The notes beneath the pieces are model-generated. The model did no database searches. It saw only the letters and a program-made list of their open reading frames with translations, and was not told where the DNA came from. A program made the translations under genes and the position numbers. 64,000 nt of DNA from Tipula vernalis (lineage: Eukaryota > Arthropoda > Insecta > Diptera > Tipulidae): assembly GCA_958295665.1 (NCBI GenBank), contig OY282560.1, forward strand, positions 94,278,311 through 94,342,310, given 5' to 3'. Shown here one piece after another: positions 1-10,074 of the stretch; position 1 is the stretch's first letter; each line of letters begins with the position of its first letter.

Positions 1-96
1 AATAATTTATTATAAGCAATTCTCTCAAGTGTTTGTTATATGTTATATAATTATGTTAACTGTTTTTTTCATCTCATCACATTGCCATATTTTTAG

Positions 97-392
97 GCGA
101 AACAGCGACAAATAATAATATTATGAAGACTACTGGCCCCCAAAATCTTTCCTATTATACTTTCCGGCCTATTTCCCAAACACTCTATAATAAAAATTAT
201 AGAAACAATCCAAGACCATCCTCATCCCATTCCTTATCCAACAGCATAAGTCGATATAGCTACAGCCCCATACCTTCTCCCCAAATAATTGTTCAGGAGA
301 TGATGGATGAGCTCGAAACTATTAAAAATCGTAAATTGATTACCAATGGTTATACCATCTCCTTCATTCCATCTCCTTCTTTTAAAAGCTAA
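97..392 (+). CDS. possible terminal coding exon of an unrecognised host gene
   Basis: An open frame runs from an AG acceptor at 95-96, preceded by a T-rich tract, to a TAA stop at 390-392. The frame stays open upstream of the first ATG (123), so it may be the last exon of a gene whose earlier exons lie left of the window rather than an 89-residue protein. The product is rich in Ser, Pro, Asn and Tyr. It has a short acidic stretch (VQEMMDELETIKNRK) near residues 57-71 and ends in a Ser/Pro-rich tail; no domain is recognised. A poly(A) signal lies 12 bases after the stop, which fits a 3' terminal exon. Its composition is less A+T-rich than the flanks. It could still be a chance open frame. Confidence 0.4.
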
Positions 393-403
393 GACATTAT
401 ATA

Positions 404-409
404 AATAAA
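404..409 (+). terminator. canonical polyadenylation signal AATAAA
   Basis: AATAAA lies 12 bases beyond the stop of the open frame ending at 392. T-rich and GT-containing sequence follows (about 411-440), as expected for a cleavage and polyadenylation region. AATAAA is common in A+T-rich DNA, so its weight comes from its position after the exon candidate. Confidence 0.4.
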
Positions 410-1119
410 TATTTTTATTAGATATTAATATGTGCGTAAGTACCTGTATAACCTGTAATTATAAATGTGCTCCATAGTTCCTAGGGAATGAACGCCAGAA
501 TTTGACTTCATTATTCAGCTGCCGAGTGGAAACGCTTCATCTGATACAAACACATATGGCATGAGCTTTTTTCTTCCTGGAAGTGTCTGGTCGGACGGCA
601 ACATTAGTCTTTCACAATGGTGTAGATTACTTGGTGGGATATTTTAAATAAAAAATATAGGCTGTGGTAACTCTCCCCAGAATATGCCAAAAAACGTAAT
701 GTGACAGCCAGCCTCTCTCTTGGATAGGAATAGATTTTCTATGTTAATGTCAAATTTTTGAATTTTTAGTCCAATATCTCTTGCAGTAAAAACTCGAAAT
801 CTTGTGATGAGATCCGGCAAAAATTTTCAAATTTGCCAGAGGGCTCTCGTTGTAAATCATCCGACAAAATATCGACAAAATAAATGCTGCACAAATCGTG
901 TGGATAGTCAAATCTCCGAAATATCAACTGAACCAGTATTTGTTAAATATTGTAAGGTTATATTTGTGGAATATTTGCAATCGTCTGGCTGCCGCTTTAT
1001 TCAGACAAACTTTCTCTTTCTATTATTTGTGTGGGCATAAAACAGACAGAAATTACTGTTTTCCTTGAGTTTTATGATTTGGTGAATTATATAATTCGCT
1101 AAGTCAATGCGTTCTTGCC
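410..1119. other. A+T-rich non-coding DNA, nothing recognised
   Basis: No frame here has protein-like composition or a recognisable motif. The open frame at 804-1040 on the plus strand has no domain and no splice or regulatory context, and is treated as chance. Confidence 0.5.
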
Positions 1120-1135
1120 TCATACGTAATGTATG
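1120..1135. repeat. short hairpin upstream of the ribozyme candidate
   Basis: TCATAC and GTATGA flank a five-base loop, giving a perfect six-pair stem. It lies about 20 bases before the candidate ribozyme. Confidence 0.4.
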
Positions 1136-1154
1136 AAGTTAGAATTGTATTTTT

Positions 1155-1231
1155 GTAGTTTGGTTGTAGCTACCTGATGAGTAAACCGAACTTTTTGTTC
1201 GTGCAAGCTTATCAGTACGAAACCAAACTAC
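1155..1231 (+). ncRNA. candidate hammerhead ribozyme (type III layout)
   Basis: Read 5' to 3', the stretch contains the hammerhead elements in the right order. A ten-base helix III strand (1155-1164, GTAGTTTGGT) is followed by U1165 at the cleavage position. Next come a short self-complementary stem I segment GTAGCTAC (1166-1173), the core CTGATGA (1174-1180), a helix II arm closed by GTA/TAC (1181-1183 with 1216-1218) containing an inner CGAAC/GTTCG hairpin (1187-1191 with 1197-1201), and GAAA (1219-1222). The returning helix III strand (1222-1231) is perfectly complementary over ten pairs. Cleavage would fall between 1165 and 1166. Weak points are the very short stem I, U rather than C at position 17, and a helix II base of only three pairs. 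It may be just an inverted repeat. Confidence 0.42.
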
Positions 1232-1237
1232 CACAGA

Positions 1238-1258
1238 GAAAACTCAGGGAAAGTTTTC
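1238..1258. repeat. short hairpin downstream of the ribozyme candidate
   Basis: GAAAACT (1238-1244) and AGTTTTC (1252-1258) form a perfect seven-pair stem with a seven-base loop. It starts seven bases after the candidate ribozyme ends. Confidence 0.45.
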
Positions 1259-3540
1259 ATTTTTTGGAGTCGATACACTTTGTATTGACCACGGGATAAA
1301 GTACGGGGGGTGGGGGGATTTTGATATTTCTACTTTATTTTGGCAGTTATATTTATAAATGATTGGCCTCTTCATTTTTATGATTAACAAGTCGAAAATG
1401 TTGTGAATGCCATTATTATTAATATATTTTGTCTATCGCTAGAAATATTATTGAGAAATTTGCCCACGTCCACCTAAATTTTACAAAATAACTTGCCATA
1501 ACTTAGTTTTAGCAGTGCACCTATTTCGTGCTGGTAAAATGTTGGAACAATTATTTGTTTATCCCAAAATATATTTTATTATGATAAAGGATGTTTTTAT
1601 TACAGTTTCTGGCATAAGACGGTTTATTTGAATTTATTATATATGATTTAATTAATTTTATTACTTAACAAATTGTGTAATCCTTTTTCAACATCAAAAA
1701 GATTAAAGTGAAAAGTATTCTACATCATTACACACAAATGACTAAAAATCAGGATACGACAAAAATGAACAAAAGGTTGAATTTTTAAATACATAATTAA
1801 AAATTTATAAAATTTCCATTAAAATATTTCTTAACGTGAATTTTGTGAGGATGCTTAACGATTATATCTTTGTTCAATATTCAACAAGAGAAGCAAAGTC
1901 GATTATGCTTTATTAATTGAAAGAAATAACACAAAAAAGGGGTTATAAACCCACCCTCCCAATTCTTCTTTTGTGTCAAACTATTGAAGGTTTCATGATT
2001 ATTCGTCGTATATACATAAAAATGTCATATTTATATTAAGATTAAATGATTACACAAATAAACAATTAACTCATTTACATTTTTTTTTAATTAGATTACG
2101 TTATAACACGCACACGTATTCGTATAATGTGAATTATAAACTAACAACTTGTTTTCTTAAAATACGTTGTTTGCTTCTATTTAACGAATATATCAGCGTG
2201 TTTTTATTTATTCCTTTATTTAAATAATATTTTGGGGTGGCGACAATTTTTGTTGGTTTTGGCATAAAAAAATAAAAATAGGATCACGCCACACTTAATG
2301 AAAATATAAATTTTTGCCTTAAATCATAACTTAATCGATAAAATTGGTGAAGCGCAAAATTGGTAATAAATTGAAGAAAGTTGTCGTGTTATAGCTAAAT
2401 ATATACTTATATGTTTTCGATATTTATATTCGTTTAGTAATAAAATTTAACTCAATCTATCATGTCATCAATATAAAATATTATAAATGAATTCACTCAC
2501 GAAGGTGACTCAGCTTTTTTTTGTGTATTTTTATTAAATTTGAGAATGCGTATGTGTCAACAATATCAATACAAAAAATATTTTTCTTAATGAAATATTC
2601 TGGGTTCAACGTTCAAATATTTATTACCATTTTGACATTGGAACTTTTTTCCATTATTATGTAGAATTTCAACTCAAACCAAAAAAATAAACGAACAATG
2701 TGCAATGAGATTTAAAAATAAATTTCTATTGTCTATGTACTTACTTTTCGGTACTAACTAAATTTTCAGCCTCGAGTTTTCAAAGTGACGTCAATCGGTC
2801 GGTCTATACATGCTACCGTTTTACAGACAACACGGCTTAATTGATTGCCCTGAAAGTTTTTGATTCGGAAAAAAACAAAAGAAAATTGAAATGAAATTCA
2901 GTGAACATAAATTTTTAGACATCTCAACTCAAGCAAGGCGCTAGAGCGAGAGAGATGCCTTATATGCTTGCTGTTAATATCTGTTAAAAAATAGTAATTC
3001 GAAAAGTACTCATCCGATTTTCATGAAACAAAGACATACTAATAGATCATGATCAAATAAGAAAAACAAGTTATGGCTAAGATCTCTAGGTGGTCGGATT
3101 CCAAAGTTATAGAAACTTTTTTTTTTCGATTCATGATAGATGGCGCTGTAATTGAAGATATTAAATTTTTTTCGATTTCTCTTACTGAGAACCTACGCAA
3201 ACGATTCTGCAATATGCCTGCAATAAAAATACCACGGTTTCATTGTAAATACTCGAAGTTAGTCTTTAACTACAAATTGTTGTTCTAAAATTTTTAATTA
3301 CCGAAAATGGCTTCTCATTATCGTAACCTAGGAACATGCGATTAAATCGGCTTTCAAATTAATAAAATTGTTTGTATTTTGTTTTGAAAATACCGATTTA
3401 GTCCGAAGATTATTTCGAAAACAACAATACCCGTATAAAGCAATCAATAATACATTTTACACTATATGCCGTGGGCACTTGGCGAAACACACTTAATACA
3501 CACATTTAAAAAAAAAACACTTGATTTAATATTTCACAAA
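1259..3540. other. A+T-rich non-coding DNA
   Basis: Long A/T runs and no supported gene. The open frame at 3073-3288 is Lys/Phe/Ile-rich, as expected from A+T-rich DNA, and shows no motif. A short G-rich tract occurs near 1306-1318. No tRNA or rRNA gene was seen. Confidence 0.5.
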
Positions 3541-3888
3541 TTTTACAGGTTTAAAAAATCACTCGATCAATTTCGCCTTGTTAGGCCATCATCAGGAGTA
3601 TCTACTAAACTGTAAAAATAAAAATGTAGATAGTTGCAAAAAGCAAAAAGTGAAACAAAAGGATAAAAATAAAAAATGTGAGAGTTGGTAAACAACAAAA
3701 ATGGTGAGAGCAATAAAAATTAAAAATTAAAAAAAAAAAAAGGGGGGGGGTGTTGATTTTTTCTTAATTTTATTTTATTATAACCCGACGTATTAGTCGG
3801 TAATTGGTGAGAAACGGATTTCTCTATGTTCGTTAAGGATATTTTGGTTAAGGAATGTAGCTTTTCGGATTTCGTAAGATTCTAAGTT

Positions 3889-4254
3889 TCAGAAACGTCT
3901 GCTTTTTGGTTGTACATGTAATATTTCTAAATTGTTTAAACTGGCTGTGTGATTTTCTAACGTTAAATGATTATAAAGGGATGATTCATGGCTACCAGAT
4001 AAATGTTCTTTAACTCTAACTTCAAAACTGCGCCCAGTCTGTCCGATATAAGAGGAACTGCAATCATTGCAATTGATCTTATAAATGCCAGAGTTGGAAA
4101 GGCAATCAATTCTGGGGTTGTTGTTAAAAATCATTTTCTTAATTGTATTATTGTTATAAAAAGCAAAGCTAATATCTGTATAGTTTGTCACGATGTTACT
4201 AATCCGTTGGCTAGTTTTTCCTATATACTCTAAGCGGTGCCAATTTTTCGGCAT
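3889..4254 (-). pseudogene. Penelope-like GIY-YIG endonuclease domain
   Basis: The 121-residue open frame carries the hallmark GIYKINCNDCSSSYIGQTGR near residues 56-75, followed by R..EH and a downstream N.LE module. The Cys pair before YIG is typical of Penelope-like GIY-YIG domains, which nick target DNA for reverse transcription. The upstream residues (KNWHRLEYIGKTS.. and FYNNNTIKKMI) correspond to the linker between reverse transcriptase and endonuclease. The module is open in this copy, but its reverse transcriptase is truncated, so the element cannot be autonomous. The paralogous copy at 11010-11451 is frameshifted. Confidence 0.85.
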
Positions 4255-4364
4255 TGGGCTATTAGGTGGATAAATGTTAGCTAAAGCTTTATGTTTCAGT
4301 TTTCTGTTTAGTAACTTTAATATAGTCTTAGCGGCATAACCGTTATTCGCTGCTATTACTAAAA

Positions 4365-4628
4365 TTATATTAAGCTTTTGTTATAATTAAAAACGGTCAA
4401 AGGAATGTTTATTAATCTATCTAAGAGTGAGTGAAAAGCTGACATTTTTATACTATGGGGATGGTCTGAAGAGTTAGATATAATGGCGTCTGTGTACGTA
4501 GGTTTTCGATAAATTTTGAACTCTGATGAAGAATTAATTCTGGTTATTGTTATATCTAAAAAGTTAATAGATTTGTTTTCTTTAAAACAATGGGGTATTG
4601 AGAATTTAACCAAGTGAGAAATGAGGTT
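4365..4628 (-). pseudogene. Penelope-like reverse transcriptase, C-terminal fragment
   Basis: The minus-strand frame contains FLDITITR, then IYRKPTYTD, SSDHP and AFHSLLDRL. This order is the signature of the region just after the catalytic core in Penelope-like reverse transcriptases (FLD.. - YRKPT.TD - SSHP - K.aF..L..R). In-frame stops just upstream (about 4636-4641) and loss of the catalytic palm domain show this is a truncated relic. The frame is interrupted before the GIY-YIG module at 4254. Confidence 0.8.
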
Positions 4629-4660
4629 AATAGCCTATTAGTTCCATTCCATAGACATAG

Positions 4661-4687
4661 CGTCGTCCCAGGACTAGATTACGCTAA
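4661..4687 (+). repeat. left terminal inverted repeat core of the 3.8-kb transposon
   Basis: 27 bases that are the exact reverse complement of 8445-8471; begins CGTCGTCCCAGG and ends ATTACGCTAA. Confidence 0.9.
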
Positions 4688-5160
4688 CCACCAAATTGAC
4701 ATTTTCCGAGTTTTGACGGTTTCTTAGGTTTCAAACCATCCTCTTTCGTTTGCGCGTATATACGTTTTAATCAGACTACCCGTTGCTGAGGAAACTGGTG
4801 TTGTGTTTTCCGCTATCCACCATTTTCAACACTTTGTAGCGACTAAATTACGCCAAATACTGTTTAACGCTAGCTCCACTTTGGTTTTTCTGATTTTTGC
4901 ACTAAGTTTATTATATAATCTAATTCCACAAAACCAAAACACGCTATGATTTATTTTGCGCTATCTCCAAAAGTTGAAAACCTCACAATAATTATTGTTT
5001 AATAATTAAACGAACTTTTAAGCTAACCCCATTTCAAAAGCAAATTACGCTAAAGCTTATTTTACGCTAACTCCACTTAGGTTTTTCTGATTTTAGCACT
5101 AAATGCATTACAATTGAATTTTTTTAGGCGAACTCCAATTTACATTGTTTTTTAGAAAAG

Positions 5161-5177
5161 CGATATCGTCGTCCCAG
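5161..5177 (+). repeat. internal copy of the transposon terminus
   Basis: CGATATCGTCGTCCCAG repeats the start of the terminal repeat in the same orientation as the left end, about 500 bp inside the element. Similarity ends after CCCAG. It could be a second left terminus or the edge of a related non-autonomous copy. Confidence 0.6.
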
Positions 5178-5583
5178 TGTGACTAAGTCAAATCGATAAA
5201 ATTAATCGATAAATTAATTAAGTGTGGTTAAATATTGTTTATTGTAACATTAAATTAAACAATTGTGTTTTTATTTAATAAGCTATATTTGAAAAAACAT
5301 TTACCTTATTCGGCTACAATTTAAAAACGCTATATCCAAACTCAAATGAAGTTGTGTTGGTATTTTTATTGAGTTTTATTCAGCTATATCCACCCGTTGA
5401 TATAGTTTTCGAGTTTTTGTCATTAATTTTATCTGTCTAACGGTACAAACTAAAATCTATATAAAAGGGAATTTTAGCTCGAAAAAAATTCACTTTACAA
5501 GAGAAATTTGAAAGAGTGGGTGATAAAACACGTGATTAGATTTGTTTCCGTAAATTATTTCCTAGTTTTGAATTTAATTAAAA

Positions 5584-7919
5584 ATGGATGGCTGTATAAT
5601 CAAACCAATCCAAAATCGTGCTAAAAGTAGTTCACCTGTACCAGAATTTGATGTTGATCAAATGAGGTAAGTGTCAGAAAATGAGTAACTAAAATTTAAT
5701 GAAATAACCTCCTTTACGGTTACTTTAGAGCGTTTCGTTCATTTGAAAATTTATTGAATGAGCTTGATGAAAATGATGGTGCAATGCATACCTCATGTAC
5801 CATAATCCCAGCAACACCTGTAAATAGTCAAGGTTCGGTGAGCCCGACTATAGAGCTTATAAGTGTAAATCAAACTTTGTTGAATAAGGCACAACAGCGC
5901 GATTGTTCAATGCGTTCTCCATGCACTATAATTCCACCAACACTTATAAAAGAAAATGAAAATTTTGATTCCAGGGGTATAATTTTCAATTCCAAATATT
6001 TGGATGTATTATCTAAGTTCTCTTGCAATTTATAGAATCATCGGTTATTGATTCGGACGCCGACCCTGAATACTTTCCACCTGATCCTGAAAGAATGATT
6101 GATGATGTCTTGCGTAATGGTAAGAAACTTGTGAAATTGAATGTTATGACTAACTTTGCTGATAATCTTAGATGTACCAGGTTGCTCTAAAACATTGACC
6201 AGAAAAGACTTAAGTGTCCTGAAGAATGGAAAAAAAATGTAAGAACGGTAAAATCTCAGAGGGGACCAATTTACTGATAGTTTGGGAATAAATCGTAAAC
6301 GACGAGAAATAAAAATGGGTTGTGGGGAAGCTTGTGCATATGGCTGCCATGAAGAATTTAATTTGTCAGAGAGAACATTCATATTTGACAATTTTTGGCA
6401 ATTAAGTTCAAAATCTAAAGGCAAATTTTTCGGCAATTTAGTGTTTAAGGTTCCAGTAGAGCGATCAAGAACCACTAATAACAACTCTCGCAGAAAGAAT
6501 ACGTTCATCTACCATTTTCTAAAAGCCGGTAAACTGAAGAGAGTCTGCCAATTGTTTTTTACCAGTACATTGGATATAAATAAAACGCGAATTCATTACT
6601 ATTTCGCACATCTAATAGATCCAAATACTATTACATCAAAGTCCCCAGCTAAAGGAAGACACAAGAAGAACGAATTACCAGCAAATAAACTGGATGAAGT
6701 TGCAAGTCATATCAGTGGATTTGCAACAATGGATTCCCATTATTGTCGTTCCTCATCTACCAAAAAGTATTTAGAACCACATCTTAGTATAAGGAAAATG
6801 TACGATTTATATTGCAACGAAATAGAAGACCCTATTAAGTTTTGGGCATACAAGCATATATTTGAGACGAAATTTAATTTGGCTTTCTTTGTTCCTAAAA
6901 AGGACTTGTGCAATAAATGTGAAGAGCACAAGGCAAAGGTGAATAACGGTGAAATATTGAGTGAAGCAGAACAAAATTAATTTTCGAATCATATGCAAAA
7001 CAAGTTGGCCGCGAAAGCGGAAAAAGATGTCGACAGAACAAATTGTGAGCCAAATACTCGAATCCTTGTCGTTGATTTGCAAAACGTTTATGCATTACCC
7101 AAAGCAAATATCAACTGTTTTTATTATAAAAGAAAGCTGCTATGTTTCAATCTTACTGGATACTGTCAGGATAATAGAACTACCTATTATAGTTTCTGGA
7201 ATGAAACAATGCAAGGACGAGGTGGAAACGAATTAGCGAGTGCTTTTGTGAAAATTTTGCAAGCAGTGATGTTCAATTTTCAACAAACAGAAAGAATTAT
7301 TATTTGGACCGATTCATGCGTTCCACAGTATCGCAATTCAATTGTGTCCCTAAATTTTTTAAAATTCATGAATCAAAATCCTCATGTGAAGTTAATCGAG
7401 CAGAAATTTTCAGAACCCGGGCACTATATGTTGCAAGAAGTTAACACTGTTCATAGTACGTTAGAAAAGTACTTGAGAAATATGGAAATCTTTAGTCCAA
7501 TTGGATTAGTACGGTTACTTTCTAATGCTAAGTTTCCCAAAGTCAAGTTGAAAATAATGCAAATGCAACCTAGCGATTTCAAGCACTACAGCCAAGCGAT
7601 CCTAAAATTTAATTTTTCTTGCATTCCGTTTACTAAAGTACGACATATAAAGTATGAATCACGTAATATAATGAATATTTCATATAAGCGGTCATTTAAA
7701 GATGATTTTAATACGGATTCTATAACTAAATCAACAAGTTCTCGAAGGGCCAGAAAAAATGTCGGCGAGGTTCAAACCGATTGTTTCTATGAAATCATAC
7801 CATTTCAAAACAATAAAATTAAAATAAGCGAAGAAAAACGGAAAGATTTATTTAGTCTTCTTAAATTCATGCCTAAAGTTGATCAAAACTTTTATTATAC
7901 AGTTTTGAAAATGGAGTAA
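5584..7919 (+). pseudogene. DDE-type transposase gene with three introns, lightly broken
   Basis: Inferred exons are 5584-5666, 5729-5976, 6036-6119 and 6172-7919. The introns have GT-AG ends (donors GTAAGT, GTATAA, GTAAGA) and phases join correctly. Exon 4 is frameshifted near 6200-6215 and near 6270. It is then open from 6282 except for one in-frame TAA at 6979-6981, after which the same frame continues to 7919. The protein has an N-terminal acidic region, a Cys-rich module (CGEACAYGC), a C..C..H zinc-like motif near 6907-6930, and then a probable catalytic domain: ILVVDLQNV, IIIWTDSC..QYRN and GHYMLQEVNTVHS. The Asp residues in the first two, and an acidic residue in the third, are likely metal ligands. 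This family is common in insect genomes as uncharacterised proteins. Few lesions imply fairly recent activity. Confidence 0.75.
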
Positions 7920-8444
7920 ACCCATTACCGTATATTATACAAAATGGGCTCTTATACTAAAACTTAAAATTATTTATCAACGAATTTTAATTTTATTTAC
8001 ATTTTTAACGAGTGAAATATTATAATTTTTTAGCATTATATTTTCTATTTTGGAATAAAATATGATTTATTTTCAGTAATTAAATTAAATTACCAGAATT
8101 GCTTTCATTCTTTTTTTAAAAATGATAATGGAAATTCCGCTAAAGACCATATTTTAGTGTAAAATTTACCTAAATTCTTTGAAAATTGAAATGTAATCTA
8201 TATTCATTTTCAGCTATATCACACCAAAATATTATGTTATAGCGCAAACAAAAAAATGAGTCGCTGAAAAATTTGGAAGCTTAGAAAAAGTTTTCCTAGT
8301 CTTGGAAATTTAGTGTTTTGATGATTATTACCAAATCAACAATGCATCAAAACAAGCTAATACCATTTAGTTAATGTCGTAAATTAGATAATTATAACCT
8401 GCTAAACTTTAATTTTTGTTTCCTCAAAATAGTGGTTTTGGCGC

Positions 8445-8471
8445 TTAGCGTAATCTAGTCCTGGGACGACG
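8445..8471 (-). repeat. right terminal inverted repeat core of the 3.8-kb transposon
   Basis: Exact reverse complement of 4661-4687. Confidence 0.9.
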
Positions 8472-8476
8472 ATATG

Positions 8477-8790
8477 CTGTTCCACCTTAGATTAGGGTTT
8501 TTTGTCAAGGTTTTCTCGTTTAGCGCCGTACTTTAGCCTGTGCTAAATGGCCAAAAATGTGCCAAGTAGCCTTAGTTACCAGTGGTTGCCACGAGGAGGC
8601 AGTACGTACACTTGCGAATTGGGAACAGGTTACCCCTTACACAATTGTACCCATCACGCAGCTGCCTAATGACAAGACCAGAACAGCTCACGTGATGCGC
8701 ATCCTACTGGAAGGTTACGGAGCTGGTAGATTAATCTACTAAACTTTGATCCCCCCTCCAATAGACGCCAAACCACCCAACGAGAAACCG
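8477..8790. other. unassigned stretch between transposons
   Basis: A 61-codon plus-strand frame (8557-8742) is open, and its base composition is more balanced than the flanks, so it may be an old coding relic. I recognise no motif in it. Confidence 0.35.
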
Positions 8791-9499
8791 TATACGAGGG
8801 ATGGAATAACAAATTTCCACAATCTTCATGATTGGCAACCAGAAAACCCACACATTAAGCGAGAATCATTATTTCAAAGACGTTTTAGTGTTAATGTATG
8901 GTGTGTTATAATTGGAAATAATTTTATTGGGCCAATTTTACTACCTGAAAAATTGAACTCACAAAACTATCTTGAATATTTGAATGAAACAGTTCCCACT
9001 TTGCTAGATTCAATTCCACTCATGATGAGAAATACTTTCTTGTGTCAACAAGATGGAGCTCCTGCACACCATGAAAGACAAGTTCGAAATTGGTTTGATA
9101 TAAATTCGGCGGCGGACCTATAGCTTGGCCGTATGTATTAAGTGAGTTTTTCGAGAAAAAATGAGTTTAATGAATTTTTTTGTTATTTCTCGCACAATTT
9201 TTTTAATTCCACCAATGTTTTCTTTATGGAAAATAGCATGCATGATATTCCTACTTTCAGACAAGAAAGAAGCACTCTGTGCCTTTAAAATTTAGAAAAA
9301 CAATTGAGTTATCTTAATTTTTAGAAGAGTTATTGGCATCTACATCATTCAAGGTAGTGTGCCAACCTAAATGTTTTGAAATGCAATTGAAGTGGGTAAC
9401 GGTTCATTTTCGGGCATATGCGTAGTGAACTTTTTTTCATGATATTGATCCAGCTACACGCTCTACTCGTTTGGACTCGTACTTGTGGGACACCCTGTA
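8791..9499 (+). mobile_element. mariner/IS630-family transposon remnant
   Basis: A decayed transposase fragment is followed by non-coding sequence ending in GGGACACCCTGTA at about 9486-9498, a terminus typical of many insect mariner-like elements. No matching left terminus was found, so the element is 5'-truncated or its left end has decayed. It abuts the second Penelope-like copy, which resumes around 9505. Confidence 0.65.
8812..9180 (+). pseudogene. mariner-family transposase fragment
   Basis: The frame carries FHNLHDWQPENPH, then VNVWCVIIGNNFIGP, a central helix region with YLEYLNE, and FLCQQDGAPAHHERQVRNW. This is the second part of a DDE/DDD transposase catalytic domain, in which the Asp in QQDGAPAH is a metal ligand. 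The frame shifts after RNWFDIN; the shifted frame continues with GGGPIAWP, corresponding to the GRGGPI.WP..SPDL block that should hold the third ligand. That block then degenerates. Start and N-terminal helix-turn-helix are absent. Cannot be functional. Confidence 0.8.
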
Positions 9500-9504
9500 T
9501 ATAC

Positions 9505-9622
9505 ATATGTATATAGTTGCAAAAAGCCAAAAGTGAAACAAAAGGATAAAAATAAAACATGTGGGAGTTGGTAAACAACAAAAATGGTGAGAGCAATAAA
9601 AATTAAAAATTAAAAAAAAAAA
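9505..9622 (-). mobile_element. Penelope-like element, copy 2, fragment a
   Basis: Matches 3627-3740 of copy 1 nearly base for base (TAGTTGCAAAAAGC, GTGAAACAAAAGGATAAA, GTGAGAGCAATAAAAATT, then an A-run). It is the 3' untranslated part of a copy now split by the foldback element at 9641-10964. Confidence 0.8.
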
Positions 9623-10049
9623 AAGAGGATGAGTTGGTATCGATTTTGGTCGCAAAATGAGGATTGAGGATTGAGAATTTTGTATATGTACACGGCGTAT
9701 AATATACAATTTGCTATTGTGTGCCGTCAAATATTTTTATTGTATTAGTGTGTTTTCTCATGATGGTAAGTATCAAAAATAAGCTAAGCGGGTGAAATCG
9801 GTTCAACTTTTTTGTTGCTTCCGCTCGCCTTGAGTTAATTTTCCCTACCTTTTAACATGAGGAATTCATGTTTTTCTATCTATTGTTGTTGTAAACGAGA
9901 CATTCATTTTACTTCGTTACCAAAAATCCAAAACCATATACGCAATCAATTGCTCGTGGTGATATTCAATATAAAAAACAAAAAGCAGCATAAATAAATG
10001 GTTTTTAATTTTTACATTCTTCGTCGACCACATTCATAATATTTTTAAC

Positions 10050-10074
10050 TTTTTTTTTTTTTTTTTTTTTTTTT
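10050..10074 (+). repeat. 25-base T homopolymer
   Basis: An uninterrupted run of T at the outer edge of the left palindrome arm. The mirrored position of the right arm has no matching A run. Confidence 0.9.

Larger units (their letters stand above)
3541..4650 (-). mobile_element. Penelope-like element, copy 1, 5'-truncated
   Basis: Minus-strand coding fragments match the end of a Penelope-like polyprotein: the C-terminal part of the reverse transcriptase, then a GIY-YIG endonuclease. The 3' untranslated region continues to about 3541 and includes the segment CTGATGATGGCCTAACAAGG (minus strand), of the kind found near Penelope-like termini. The upstream part of the reverse transcriptase is missing and the copy ends next to the TIR transposon starting near 4656. 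A near-identical second copy lies at 9505-13026. An A-run followed by a G-run lies at about 3729-3750 inside the 3' region. The exact ends are not certain. Confidence 0.8.
4656..8476 (+). mobile_element. 3.8-kb TIR DNA transposon, tentatively Sola-like
   Basis: The two ends are inverted copies: a perfect 27-bp core (4661-4687 and 8445-8471) beginning CGTCGTCCCAGGACTA, with a partly matching CATA just outside. Copies of a TTACGCTAA-type motif recur in the left subterminal region (4855-5090). Between the ends lies a single intron-containing gene for a large transposase-like protein. The target-site duplication is unclear; GTTCCA occurs on both sides (4641-4646 and about 8479-8484) but not directly at the termini. 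The superfamily call rests on remembered similarity of the protein and is not firm. Confidence 0.8.

Noticed and set aside
804..1040. 78-codon plus-strand frame
   Set aside because: No domain, no splice or promoter context, ordinary length for chance in this composition.
3073..3288. 71-codon plus-strand frame
   Set aside because: Composition is that of A+T-rich DNA and no motif is present.
4003..4233. Plus-strand frame opposite the GIY-YIG domain
   Set aside because: The minus strand carries an unmistakable GIY-YIG signature; this frame is its shadow.
4641..8484. GTTCCA on both sides of the 3.8-kb transposon as its target duplication
   Set aside because: It is not adjacent to the terminal repeats; the extra bases between it and the TIR differ in length on the two sides, so it cannot be accepted without other copies.
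9437..9500. A frame giving LDSYLWDTL, resembling the mariner FLWG block
   Set aside because: The match is short, and lies about 300 bp beyond the last convincing transposase block, with stops between; it overlaps the element terminus, so it is probably coincidence.
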